Assembly (NCBI GenBank): GCA_963855995.1
Contig: OY979729.1
Span: forward strand, 7,644,115-7,708,114
Reading direction: 5' to 3'
DNA: 64,000 bases
Origin: Muricea muricata
Taxonomy: Eukaryota; Cnidaria; Anthozoa; Malacalcyonacea; Plexauridae
Shown here: positions 23,498 through 34,948 of the stretch, piece by piece
How the letters are laid out: each line of letters opens with the position of its first letter
Position numbering within the stretch: position 1 is the first letter of the stretch
Notes under the pieces: model-generated
What the model was told of the DNA's origin: nothing
What the model saw: only the letters and a program-made list of their open reading frames with translations
Databases searched by the model: none
Made by a program: the position numbers and the translations under genes

Positions 23498-25599
23498 CAG
23501 GGACCACAGAGCAATTTTTGGATTGAGGGGGCCGAATGCTTAGCTTCCCAGGGGCGGAAGGGGGCCAGGGCAACAATCAAGTCCCCATTCTTGCTTCGTT
23601 CTTTCTCAACTTTTTTCCGTTTTTTTCATTTTTTAAGTTTTTTTCTTAAACTATCTTGCAGTTGCGACGTGTTCATGTTTCTTGTTGGGGTTCTTTATTA
23701 GTAAATACTGGAAAAAATATATGTATGTTATTTCGACGCCAATCCTTTTGCTGGATGTCAGAGTGCGTCTTCCCAAAATCACAGCCAAAATGTTAATGAG
23801 GTGCTCTTGACCTGTAGTCTAGAACCTGTCAAGGACTTTGCATGCGTTTCATTTACCCCAGATAATCTCAACTGTTTTGGGGTGAGTTCACCATGACGAA
23901 CAAGATGGCATATTTGCCCAAACCTGAATCCGGGACGAAATATCTATTTTTTACGAAAATTTTTTCGCTGTTGTCAAACTTCACACTTGTTTAAACATAA
24001 TTCTCGTATTCTACATAACAGAGCATGCAAACCTGCCGATATATAGTGCCGATAAATTTACTCACCGACGCCATTTTGCGAATTCGGCCTTGTGTTGCAG
24101 ATTCCTTAGCTTTTCACGGTCGTATACTTCACACGAGTTTTAACTGTAGCACACGAACAAACGGTAATGTGGTAAACTTTGGAAGCAAAAATTAAACAAT
24201 TCGACTCGCAGGTTTTGATGCAAACCACTCTGAAGAAATTCCATCACGGGGCAACCGGTCGCCAATTTCAAAACACACACGAACTGCACGAAAAGAACGC
24301 GCGAACTTGATGACAGGGGGGATTGCACATTTTCACGATCGACGCTCGTGCGAGGACCTGAATATAACTATGATATAACCAAGAAAGTAATGTTGTTTAG
24401 CACAAGATACTAGTTTTTGAATTGTTTCTCAAAAATATTTTTGACATGTTTATGTTGAAAATAGCGATCTGAAGAGCTTGCTTTCATTTGATTCATGGGT
24501 TTGCTGTGGTCCTCGCACGAAACCCCCCCCCTGTCATCAAGTTCGCGTGTTCTAGATCTTTTCGTGCAGTTCGTGAGTGTTTTGAAATTGGCGACCGGCT
24601 GCCTCGTGATGGAATTTCTTCGGAGTGGTTTACATCAAGCCTGCGAGTCGAATTGTTTAATTTTTGCTTCCAAAGTTTACCACATTTATACCGTTTGTTC
24701 GTGTGCTACAGTTAAAACTCGTGTGAAGTGTGTTACATGCTATATTTCGAGAAGACAAGTGACATGACCCAGAGTTGAAGCTATAATTCGCCAAAACAAC
24801 ACTTCGACAACATCGAAGATTTTAAAGTCACAGAAGCAACGGGATTCGTTCAAAGCCATTAAGGATGTTCTTCTAATAGTACCTAGCAAAACCAATGGCA
24901 TTTTGCGGATCATCAAAGCAAAGTACGACGGTGAAAAGCGAAGGAATCTGCAACACACGGCCAAATTCGCAAAATGGCGTCGGTGAGAAAATTTATCGGC
25001 ACTATATATCGGCAGGTTTGCATGCTCTGTTATGTAGAATACGAGAATTATGTTTAAACAAGTGTGAAGTTTGACTAAAGCGAAAAAATTTTCGTAAAAA
25101 ATACAAATAATCCACTTTGCCGATGTTGTAACATAAATTATGCATATTCAGCAATTTTCCCATGATAAGGTATGACCATATTCTTGGAATATATTGAAGC
25201 TAGAGATTTTTGCTTCCTAACAACCACCCCTAATCTGACCACTCTGAACACCATAAAAGCTTAAAAACAAATGTATCTCTAATGATTCAGAAGTTGTAGT
25301 CCTAAGAAGAGGGTTATTTCTGTGGGTGCTCATTTTCGGACATTTCGTCCCGGATTCAGGTTTGGGCAAATATGCCATCTTGTTCATCATGGTGAACTCA
25401 CCCCAAAACAGTTGAGATTATCTGGGGTAAATGAAACAGATACAAAGTCCTTGACAGGTCCTAGACTACTGAGCTGTAACGCTACTTATTGGAAAAACGT
25501 CAAGTAGCACTGGTTATAATTAACCGCCATTCAATCAATCACAGGAGAATTATTGGGGGGGGGCCAAGGCCCCTGGGCCCCCCTCCTGCGCGGTCCCTG
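23498..25599. mobile_element. 2.1-kb foldback DNA transposon
   Basis: The ends are CAGGGACC (23498) and GGTCCCTG (25599), flanked on both sides by TATTA (23493-23497, 25600-25604). Long inverted arms follow: 23855-24360 is the inverted copy of 24505-25440, including CCCCAGATAATCTCAACTG, the block around GACGCCATTTTGCGAATT, and a stretch with TGATGGAATTTCTTC. The loop (about 24361-24505) is not repeated. The right arm has about 190 extra bases (24745-24935) absent from the left arm. hAT-like ends are suggested by CAGGG, but the 5-bp duplication is not the usual 8. Confidence 0.85.
24780..24988 (+). other. Open frame in the unpaired insert of the foldback element
   Basis: The extra segment of the right arm reads on the + strand as about 68 codons without a stop, including SFKAIKDVLLIVPSKTNGIL and RIIKAKYDGEKRRNLQH, ending at TGA in the CGTCGG block. 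I do not recognise it. The composition (Lys/Arg-rich, no low complexity) looks protein-like. It could be a leftover of the parent transposase or a captured exon. No start codon in good context is visible. Confidence 0.3.
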
Positions 25600-25605
25600 T
25601 ATTAG

Positions 25606-26155
25606 CGTTTACACAACTGCCGGGTCAACCCTTTTACACTTCGCCAACCTGGGGCGCCCTTCTCGAGACCTGGGTTGACCCAGGTTGACGAGGTACGTGT
25701 GAAAGCATGAAGATTGTGCGTAAATCTTAATGTAAACCTGGGTTGACCTAAAAACTACAAAATATCGACGCACATTCATATCGAATGAAGTTATATTCAT
25801 GATTATAAATGTCAGAATTCAACGTCTTTCGGGATATAACTGAATGACTGAAAGTAAAGATTCATCACAAAAATAATGATATTTCTTGTCCTGTTGCCTC
25901 TAGAAGCTTTAGGATAATCAGAATAACAGTAATATGTTTTATTTAAAAAGTCGACCTTTTATTTACGTGCTGCACAAGTACAATATGTCAGGCTATAAAA
26001 TAAGGACCATGATCAAACGGTCTAAGGCAAAATAGTCTGTAAAGAATAGGATATGGGTACAAAATTGCCGTAACTTACCAACCTGGGTTGGCGCAACCTG
26101 ACCCGGGTTGAAAACAAAGACCGGCGTTTTTACCATCCCGGGCTCGTGTAAACCG
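25606..26155. mobile_element. Inverted-repeat element rich in CCTGGGTTG motifs
   Basis: It begins GTTTACAC (about 25607) and ends GTGTAAAC (about 26154), with CCGGGT/CCCGGG blocks just inside both ends. CCTGGGTTG or its complement occurs repeatedly inside, as in ACCTGGGTTGACCCAGG near 25670. It is non-coding and about 550 bp. It starts within a few bases of the right target duplication of the 2.1-kb foldback element. Confidence 0.6.
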
Positions 26156-27225
26156 AGAAATTAATGTTTTTAATCTTTGCCGACCTGGACTCAAACGGGT
26201 GAGGCCGACAAATTATTTAACGCGTTTCAACGTGCATGTATGGCCATCATTTCTGACAGTACAGAGTTTTTGCTGGGTTTTACAAGAATTTGCAGGTACA
26301 ACTGAAATTTTAAAAAGACAAATAGTCGGAATGGGGTTTTACAGATAAATTTTGGCTTTATTTGTTTCTGCTATTTTTACATCAAGGAGATGACCTTTTT
26401 AACATTAGTCTAGAGGGAAACAATGTGCTTTTATGTGTTTGTCTGCGCTACTTCTAACTGTGCAAAATAATCCTTTGACAACCTATGGTCCAAAATTACA
26501 ATTGATGTCTTGCTGCAAGGTGATCAAAATTATTGAAACGCTTTATATAGCAGCTTTATAGTTCTCAACTCATTTGTGGAATATTTGTCTGTAGATATAT
26601 ACCAAAGGTTATTAATGTTTTTCTGATAGAAACATGTTTTTCTTATAAGATATGCATTGACATAATACAGTATATGTGGACAATAATGTAGTGGTTGCAC
26701 AAATTCTTATCAAGAGTAGACCATGTTTTAATTGAAACACTATCTCTGCCAGGCTACTTAAATTAGTTTAAGTCATTAAATACAAATACACCATTATTTG
26801 TATTCATTGTCTCAAGCTGCTATAAATTAAATAATTTGGTGTTTTGTCATGACTTTGTTTTCAGATGACTGTGGACAATTTTCCAAAGATTTGACTAGAT
26901 GGCCTCATTTCATGTTTCTTAATGGCTCATTTTCATACTACCCTAGGCTATACCTTGCAAAATTAAATTATGATGTTTTTTAGTTTCTTAATAATATATA
27001 CAATATTATACATCCCTAAAAACTCCATCACTGAAAAGAAATGGTGTGGTAAAATACATTATTACAAAAGCATCATGTTTTTGATGTGGTAAGTTTCTAA
27101 TGTTTCATCCAGGATGAGGGTTCAGGGCAGCATTACATTACTATGTTGACAGTCATTGTCAATTTGCTCTAAATCAGATGAGATTATCTGCCCCAAATAA
27201 AATGTATGCAAACTTGTACACAAGT
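26156..27225. other. No gene recognised
   Basis: AT-rich, non-coding. No motif or repeat structure seen. Confidence 0.6.
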
Positions 27226-27621
27226 CTTACACTAACTGCAACAGTTTACAATTGTACATTTGGATATGTCAACAGTGGCTTACTGCAAATATCAAATGTA
27301 ATACACAATGTAATAAACACAATGTGATATTCAGACTTGTATTTTGTGTACTTTAATTATGCTATATACTTTTACTGCTCTTGTAAAGACAACTATCCTC
27401 TTCGACTATCTTACATTAACTGGGACAGTTTACAATTGTACATTTAGACATGTCTATAGTGGCTTAGCAGGCTTACTGCAAATGTCAAATACTCAAATGT
27501 AATACACAATGTAATGAACACAATGTAATAAACACAATGTAATATTCAGGTTTTATATTTTGTGTACTTCAATTTTGTTATATACTTTGACTGCTCTTGT
27601 AAAGACAACTATCCTCTTCGA
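27226..27621. repeat. Diverged tandem duplication, about 180-210 bp unit
   Basis: The block from CTTACACTAACTGCAACAG to CAACTATCCTCTTCGAC (27226-27404) is repeated at 27409-27621, with an expansion of the CACAATGTAATAAA sub-repeat and about 15% mismatches by eye. Non-coding. Confidence 0.8.
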
Positions 27622-27874
27622 CTACATACATACAACTATGTATGTTCACTTGCATCTGTCAATCACTTCTGATGTCAACATGCAGTTAATATGTTAAGTG
27701 TCCACTGTCCATTACTCTATACTTAACTCAGTCAAGTTGAACATCAAGCAGTTGTGGTATTGAGTTATGATAATCAGCGAAAAAAGTAAAAACTTACACC
27801 TAATCATTATGACTTTGACCAATTTGGTATTTTGACTTTTGACTCTGCCTTATTCAAAAGTGGTTTATAATGGT

Positions 27875-28012
27875 AATTGCACTGAGTGGAGTGCAATTTG
27901 GTCTGAAATAAAACGCGTGATTACAAAATTGCACGACCGCGAAGCAGGAGTGCGATTTGTGATCACAAGTTTGATTTCAGACCAAAATTTGCACGACGCG
28001 AAGTGCAATTTC
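27875..28012. mobile_element. Palindromic (foldback) element
   Basis: TTTGGTCTGAAAT (27898) is answered by ATTTCAGACCAAA (about 27975), and AATTGCAC (27876) by GTGCAATT (about 28005). Together they form a near-complete hairpin of about 138 bp. Another inverted pair, ATTACATTCATTTTGAAATC (28020) and its complement (28758-28780), suggests a larger element reaching to about 28785, which includes a GTGATTAAT/ATTAATCAC stem. The open frame through this region (27839-28174) is likely a by-product. Confidence 0.6.
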
Positions 28013-28876
28013 CACTTTATTACATTCATTTTGAAATCTACAAGCGGCGCCAACGCTAGTTTGTTTACAAAAAACACGCCCGAACTTGCCCCATCTTGTA
28101 ACGTAGCAACATGCGAACAAAATGGCCGTGACAAAAATTGCCGTGACATAAAGTCGGGTGATGCAAAACAATAGGACTTAATAGCGGATTTTAACCTAAA
28201 ATTGATGAAGACAAAAAGGGAAAATACATCAAAAGTACGTTAAACATATAATGTCTCTTGTATAGTTTCACAACGTACTTTTTGGTGCGGTAAATGTACA
28301 TTACAACCACGAACGTCGCGCTGCCGTTGCTTTCCAATACTTGTCTAGTTGTCTTTAGTTGTGCGATATCCTTCGCACTTCTACAATTCTTTGTCGGAAA
28401 ATCTGTCTCTTTCATTATAATTTCCAAACTAATTCTGTAATATTTTGTTTATGTTCTTTAGTATTCTGTTGTCATTTCTATTTGTTTATTTGAATATTTA
28501 CAGTATTTGAATACAAATTTAAATTCAGCAATTTTGTATAGAAATTAACTTTTGGGAAAACTACTTGTCTTGAAAAAGTTTAATTTTATGTTTTTTTGTT
28601 TTCCTAAACTTAAAGCTGACTGGTTGGTTCAACTCAGATATTTCATTTGATTGGATTTTATGAGAGAGAGTGATTAATGTTTAATCGCACTCAAAATGAT
28701 GCGATTTGGGGATTAATCACACTATTTTTAACCAATCAGATTGCACGAAACACCATTGATTTCAAAATGAATGTAATGAATCATTTAACAGTTATACTTG
28801 TTTTGAAATGTTAAAATTAAGTTTTCATTGTACTGGTAAATATTTAAGATTTATCTCATCCATTCTTGGTTTATAG

Positions 28877-29217
28877 ATATTTATTTTGGCTAGAAGATGG
28901 AGGGCTTTTACGACGTATCAGTTTTGCTACTCACGAGACGCTGACTTTGGAAATGAGGCTCATTGATTTTTTAATGATTAAACTTGACTGTGTCAACAAA
29001 CATGTGTATGGTTTCGTGGGAAACTCCAGTAATGAGGTTTATATGTCTGCAAGTGATTATGATGGCGGGAATCAGAGGAATATCACTACCAAAACACTTT
29101 GCGATTATTTACTTCATGTATTTAATGCTCCGCTGTGCTTCATGAATCGGAGTATTGTGTTGGCTAGAAATAACTACTACGACCTGATTGTTGTACACAA
29201 CTCTCTGCAACCACTAG
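28877..29217 (+). CDS. LRP-like receptor exon: second half of a YWTD propeller
   Basis: A 341-bp internal exon, preceded by TTTATAG and followed by GTAAGT (phase 2 in, phase 1 out). It encodes YLFWLEDGGLLRRISF, a typical blade start where LFWLED stands for YWTD, then KHVYGFVGNSSNEVYM with SDYDGGNQRNI, the next blade, and ends DLIVVHNSLQPL. That ending is the position where LDL-receptor-family propellers hand over to an EGF module. Such propellers are extracellular and six-bladed, and take part in ligand release or binding. The four blades before this exon are not in the window's visible open frames, so the upstream exon probably lies before position 1 or is too diverged to see. The family call is firm; one-to-one orthology is not attempted. 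Confidence 0.78.
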
Positions 29218-29759
29218 GTAAGTTATAATAATGTGTATAGTTAGGCTTAAAAAAATAACCTCTGGTTCTAGTTTTATACGATGAAAAAAATTAGGGTTGG
29301 TAGGTTAGAAAAAATGTTTTCAATGGTTTTGACGGTTTTGAATAAACTAGAGGTGAATATTTTCTATGGACGAATTTAGGCAATTTATTGTAAACCATGA
29401 AAATTCCGGAACACAAAACGCGTTATGTAATTGCGCTCCTTGCACGTTTTGAACAGTTCGTCTTAAATTAAAGAACAAAACAGGATCAAGCTCGGTTAAT
29501 CGCGTTAAAAAAATAATAGAGTCACCAAAAAATTAGTGTTTGTTGGGCAACAGGATCTTATAATTAGAACTGCAAAAAGCAAAATTTTTGCATGTATAAT
29601 CGACTACCACCATTTACATTCTGTCTGTTCCAAACATAATGTAGTTAGGGATAGACAGTTCAGAATCATAATAATCCGAGCTGAAATGGGTTTCTGTCGC
29701 ACAAATTATATCAGGGTCTCAATCTCAAACCAAAATAAATAACTCTTACTATCATTTTC
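29218..29759. other. Intron sequence, no gene recognised
   Basis: Starts with the donor GTAAGT of the propeller exon. The rest is AT-rich without recognisable features. Confidence 0.6.
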
Positions 29760-29764
29760 TTCCT

Positions 29765-30140
29765 CAAACAGTTGGCATTGGTACAAGTCAGCTTAAATTT
29801 GTTTTCTTCCCTGTCGACTTCTATTCAGCTTGACTGGGCTTGTTTTCCTTTCTCTGTTTGGCCTCGCGTAGGAAATTTGCTTCATTCTGCATTTTCCACA
29901 GGTCAGGATTTATCAAATATCTTTAGATTTTACTCATTTCCTATGATACCAACTGGACATTTCAGATTTCTCGACGGACACGAGCAGCGAACGACAATTA
30001 TTCTTCTGCCCACTTGGTTTACCCAGGCGAACATACCTCACTATTACTCTCGTATCTTGAATTTCGAGAATATCTTGCACTTTCGCCATATCGTAATCTC
30101 CTTTGCATACTTGATTCGTAATTGCACTTACATTGCGAAT
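29765..30140 (-). pseudogene. Possible LINE ORF1 fragment
   Basis: On the - strand from about 30115: KVQDILEIQDTRVIVRYVRL, GKPSGQKNNCRSLLVSVE and, after stops, RKTSPVKLNRSRQGRK. The pattern VRLGK-x-RPLLV resembles the ORF1 nucleic-acid-binding region of CR1-type LINEs. It is short and broken. It lies just outside the 3' LTR of the BEL/Pao element, so that element may have inserted into or next to it. Confidence 0.33.
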
Positions 30141-30450
30141 AATTTACTTGTATTATACTTAATAACATTATACATAAAGTGATCTTGTTCAACAATGTCA
30201 TCCTCAATTTTCTGCATACCCTTCACTCCCACTACTGCAGACGATTTCTCAAACATTCTCTTCCAAGAGACTCTTGTGCCTCCTCTGTAACCGACGCGTA
30301 AGTTCTAGTAGACTGTTCTTCGGCTTCCTTGACTACTGTGGTGACCAAGGCAGGCAATATTTACATTACTTCTTCCAACGTAAATTATTTCACTTGACAA
30401 ACTGATTCTTTCAGTTACAAGACATAGCACTTTAGACACTGCCATTCTTG

Positions 30451-30771
30451 TGTGACTCCTGCCACATTGAATACCGCGACACATAACCGCTCACTTCGAA
30501 CACTGTAAACACGCCACATAGAATATTTTCCTTTCTTGTATTAATGGTTTTCAGACTGTTCGACTTTAAAATCCGCACAACAACGAATTATTTACGCACC
30601 AACGTAGCACTATAAACAATAAACATAACGCGTGTCTCTCCCCTTTTCTACCGGATTTGTCCCTCCCCTAGTCCACCGCGCACATCGGCGCGTTTAAATC
30701 AATTATGCAACAACTAATCATCAACTAGAACCGGTAGCTACACCGGCCCCTACATCAAATGTATGACAACA
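30451..30771 (-). repeat. 3' LTR of BEL/Pao element 1
   Basis: On the - strand it starts TGTTGTCATACATTTG and ends GGCAGGAGTCACA. The last 49 bases recur with two or three changes at 41222-41272, which fixes the LTR end. The TG...CA ends agree with an LTR. The start is inferred from the TGTTG end and lies downstream of the pol tail. Confidence 0.7.
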
Positions 30772-30879
30772 TTTTGTTCAGCAACTTCTCAATAAAGTTA
30801 CCAGTTCTTAAAAATAACAACATTTGTTTCACTGTTCTCCTCAGTGTATACCGACAACTTATCTTCAGTATCTTCTTCA

Positions 30880-33800
30880 TCATCGCTTTCTTCTCGAACG
30901 TGTAGCCACGGTCGATGCCGTCCTCACTGTGGCAGAACGGACCAAACCATCACGTCCAGTTACGACTTCAACGAATCGGGCAAGTGGCCACGCTCCTCTT
31001 GGATAATTTTCATCCGCTATCAGGATCACATCGCCCACTCGCAGATTTATTTTCTTTGCATTCCACTTTTTCTGCTCTAATAACGTAGGGAGATACACTT
31101 TCGTCCAGCGACGCCAAAATACAGGTATGTCAGCCAAATACTGGTCTTGCCTCCAAGCTCGTGTGTACAGTAGGTCGTCTTTACTGAAAATGCTGGGTGA
31201 TAAACCGCTAGATAGTCGCTGGTGTAAAAGATGATCTACCATCTACCTCCACATCTACCTCCACATAAGTGAAGGGTGGTTTACTTGGCGTGATTCTATC
31301 GCGAGGAAGATTGGCCATAAGCTGCTCCCCTGGAAGAGCATTCTTTCTTGCACATTCCTTGCATGCTCTGATCGTACGTCTCGAAATTTGTTCCTCAGAC
31401 AAGAGAGAACCGATTCCTACCCGATGTGTCCAACGTCTTGGTGGTAACTTTGAACAACAAGGTCCGTAACATGATGCTTATATGGCAAGATAACCGGATG
31501 TTTCATATTCTCCTGGACTCGGGCGTGAACCAACCGACCACCGGCAATTAACAGACCATTCTTGAGTTGTGGATTCAATCTATAGATCGAAAATCGAGCC
31601 TATTAAATCGATTTTTTTCCTGCCTTGCTGCTTCCATCCCCATTTGCTGATAATAGAATCTTTATCACTTCAGGAAAGGTGGATCGTTGCACATGATAAA
31701 TTATTTCGTGTTCTGCCTTTCGAATATCATTGATCTTCAGGTAACGAGTGGTTCTTCCCACTTCCCGCAAATATAATGTTTGTATCGCAACAGCCACGCA
31801 ACACACCGTCTCAATTTCCACCAGGACGAATGGTATCCAATCACTTTCTCTAGCGCATTCACATTGACGACAATGGAATAGTTTTGAGCTTCCTTTCTCA
31901 CTGCAGGGTCTTCATCTTTTAGCTCAGGAATTTCCACCATCTTCGGCCAGGAACTCTCGTCTTTCTCTAAGAACTGCGGACCTCTTATCCATCGGTCATC
32001 CTTCAAAAGGGCATCCAGCTTTAATCCCTTTGAATCGTCATCAGCCGGATTCACGTCTCTATTTACATATCTCCACTCCTTCGGGTATGATTCACTATGG
32101 ATGATCATCAAGCGATTTGATTCAAACGTTTGGAAATGCTTATTGTTGATACAACACGGAGGTTGAGTCCGTTCGATCCCGAACGCAACATGGATTCTGC
32201 CGTTGACGTCGACCGACCGAAGGTAGGCCACCGCCTAATATACCTGACGTGAAGCATCAGAGAAGAGATGCAACTATCTCGTCTTGATCCCACCAAACGT
32301 TCCTGGGTTGAAACATCGACTGACTTTCACCTTAGCAAGCTTGGGCAAATCTTCTCTCCAGCATGTCCACTGATTTTGTTCGTCTTCACCAAGTTTATCG
32401 TCCCATCCACACTTTCTTCTACAAAACAGCTGCATTAACGACTTGGCTTTCATGATGTAACGAGCGATGAACCCCAAAGGATCGAACATGGAATAAATGA
32501 CTGATAGTACTCCTCTACGAGTTAATAGTTTACTGTTCACCTCCGTTAACCTTTCATCTGAGACTTCCAATACAAACTTGTCTTCTTCTATATTCCATTT
32601 CATGCCAAGAGCACTCTCTGTCGGTAGTTGTTCGATCTCGAGATTAGCTACAGACTTAGCTCGTTCAGGTTCAGGTATTGCCGCTCTAGCTTCTCGTTTA
32701 TTACTGTACCACTTCGTTAACCGAATACTTATCGAATGTCTGTGGACTTATAAAAAAAGCCCAGCAGGGTTTCATGTAGGTCTCTAGCCTGTAATTACAA
32801 ATCTTATGTAATGTATAATAATATTTTAATTAAACATACAGGGAAAAATAAAAAAAGACTTCATTAGGTCATCTACATACAGTACATATTCTTCTTGACC
32901 GATTCCACCGCTTCGGTATCAATGCTTTCTTTCTCGAGATCGGCTGTTTTCTCTAAACAAAAGTTAGCGATACTTGGAGATGATCTTGCCCCGAACAAGT
33001 GTTTCACCATACGATAGTCAACGAGATCCTTGGACAGGTCTCCCTCAGGCCACTACGGAAACCCGAGGACATCACAGTCACTCGGTGCTACCAAGACTTA
33101 GTGGAACATCGCCTCTATGTATGTCCGCTAACAAACTCTTGTCTGAACCGATTCAAGACATCTACAAGCCGATTCTCTTGTCTGGACCTTGTAATAATTG
33201 TTCGTTTAAAGATACATGCTTGTGCTTGGCAGCACAGTCGTACACGGCTCTTGCCTTCTCTGGTTTTAAAGAATGTACCACTGGATGGTGCGGCAGATAC
33301 CACACCGGGTTAATCTTTGGATTTACCTCCACGGCGTGCTCTTTTTCGATATAATCGCCCATGGTTGTTTTTTACTTTAGCAACAAATCTTCATCCTTCA
33401 AGAGTCGTCTCTTCAAATTTGACATCGTCGTTCGCCATCTCTCTATTATTTGGTAAAGATGGTGGGTAGGACTTCGAAGGCAAGGCTACCTGAAAGTGTA
33501 CGTTAACTTTTTTCAAGGTTCTTTCCATTAACTCCACCGCTTTCTTGTCTTCCACAGATTGACAAGGTTTCGATTATACCACAGAATCACCGAAATCTGT
33601 TTTTCACAAACGTTCTAGCTGTCTCTTAAGTAAACGATCTTCGTCTAAACGACCTGTATCTTTGGGATTTACTACGTTTTCGTTTGTTGTTCCTTCTCTA
33701 TTCCCTTGCCAAGTTCGATTGCTCGTCGTTTGCAGAAGATTAACAGTACAACGCTCACTTTCTTCGCCGCCACTAACTGATCCCATGATTGCCCAACCCA

Positions 33801-34200
33801 AGCTATAACAAACTGGCACTGGCCCACTCTATAATCCAGAGCAAGAAACAACTTTGGATTTTAATGATGCCAATTCTCTGAATCTTCTTTTCTCGGAATG
33901 CACCCTTCTGAAATCGGAGCATTTCGCACGGTCCTAAATTTTGTAGCACAACTGAAGTTGATCCATCTATAGATTCTACCACTATGTCTACAACTTGACT
34001 CTCGACTTTTTGTGATCCCGTCGTCCCAGTCAATGTAAAATTCAGCTTCTTGCCACAAATTTCCAGTTTAGTCGACAGCTAGCTCTTCATGACAAAGCGT
34101 CACTTCTGAACCCCTATCCATCAATGCGTGTGTTTCAAACTTTCTTTTCCCATCTTTAGTTCCAATTCTTACTGGAATAGCACCAACACGGACTCGCGAA
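30880..34200 (-). pseudogene. BEL/Pao 1 pol relic
   Basis: From right to left: WDDGITKSRESS and neighbouring DUF1758-type protease-like pieces (34060-33600); RT start VWYLPHHPVVHSLKPEKAR (about 33320) with DCAAKHKHVSLNEQLLQGPD; HLFGARSSPSIANF (about 32980); the YVDD active site at about 32870-32880; FDPLGFIARYIMKAKSL, the BEL-type connection motif (about 32470); RNase H region with NRDVNPADD (about 32050); integrase zinc domain ending RACKECARKNALPGEQL (31380-31330); and the C-terminal WRRWTKVYLPTLLEQKKWN (about 31100). The integrase catalytic core between VEVD (31260) and LLHQRLSSGL (31225) is missing. About 100 unrelated bases follow YVDD (32760-32860). It is non-functional. Confidence 0.88.
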
Positions 34201-34626
34201 TCACCGGCCCCAGCTGCAGCACTGACCAGGTTTTATTTCAGTCGAATCCTGATTTTCTTGCTTTGATTTCGTTGTCTGCTGAGGGTGTAACAACGTGTGA
34301 TGTTCCTTTTCCGACATCACTTTCTTTCTCTCTGGTTGTGACAACGCCTGAAATTTACCACACTTCCATATTCCATATTCCATGGCTCCCTTACATAACG
34401 AACAGCCTCGTTGTCCAGTTTTCTGCTTTTCTTTGTCATTTCTTGAAGGATTTTTTGACTGTCTATTTAACTCTATACCAGTTCCGCCGGCGAATGAGAT
34501 TTTACCTCTTGATCTACTGTTGTCTTTTCCACTGAACTTCCCCTTGTCGCTTTCCTTTACACTATTCGAGCTAAGATCATCGCCGAACTCATTATTCATT
34601 AAGATTTCTTTCTTCTTGATGAATTT
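34201..34626 (-). pseudogene. BEL/Pao 1 gag fragment (zinc-binding, linker)
   Basis: The - strand has KFSGKDNSRSRGKISFAGG, a basic Ser-rich linker, then CSLCKGAMEYGIWKCGKFQA, which fits the Cys/His-rich nucleocapsid segment of BEL gag (CxxCx...HxxxxC), and KKVMSEKEHHTLLHPQQ. It lies left of the hAT MITE and continues the gag found at 34949-35145. Confidence 0.6.
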
Positions 34627-34634
34627 GATGAAGT

Positions 34635-34940
34635 CAGGGGCGGATCCGGGCAAATTTCTGACCGGTCAACAAATCTCAGCAAATCACAAAGATCTTCTTT
34701 GCCGCAAATCAACTTAGAACAGGCTCTGTACAGACAATTTCCATCGCCTTTAGCTCTATATCATTTTACAGTAACATTAGAGTTAAATCAAGAGGAGTTG
34801 TGTAAGCTCATTGTGTATATAATAAAATATAATTCGTTGATCATTTTAAGCAGTCAGATTCACATTGTGTGTCAACACTACATCGTTAAATTTCCGACCG
34901 GTGCATCTGCATCCATTGCACCGGTCTGGATCCGCCCCTG
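34635..34940. mobile_element. hAT-type MITE with 8-bp target duplication
   Basis: Its ends, CAGGGGCGGATCC and GGATCCGCCCCTG, are perfect 13-bp inverted repeats. GATGAAGT flanks both sides (34627-34634 and 34941-34948). Sub-terminal GACCGGT/ACCGGTC pairs lie inside. It is 306 bp, non-coding, and interrupts the gag of BEL/Pao element 1. Confidence 0.94.
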
Positions 34941-34948
34941 GATGAAGT

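Noticed and set aside
24488-24767. Two overlapping open frames of 75 and 90 codons
   Set aside because: They lie in the right arm of the foldback element and have an inverted counterpart at 24140-24328. No recognisable protein motif.
27839-28174. 111-codon open frame upstream of the propeller exon
   Set aside because: It runs through a near-perfect hairpin, has a mirror open frame on the other strand, and shows no domain motif. Judged a by-product of the palindrome.
29772-30182. 136-codon hydrophobic-looking open frame on the + strand
   Set aside because: The opposite strand gives a more family-like reading (possible LINE ORF1), and no splice or promoter context supports the + frame.
33115-33354. 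Open frames of 126 and 104 codons on the + strand
   Set aside because: Antisense to the BEL/Pao 1 reverse transcriptase.
34128-34717. Open frames of 135 and 111 codons on the + strand
   Set aside because: Antisense to BEL/Pao gag and crossing the MITE boundary; Ser/Phe/Leu-rich shadow composition.
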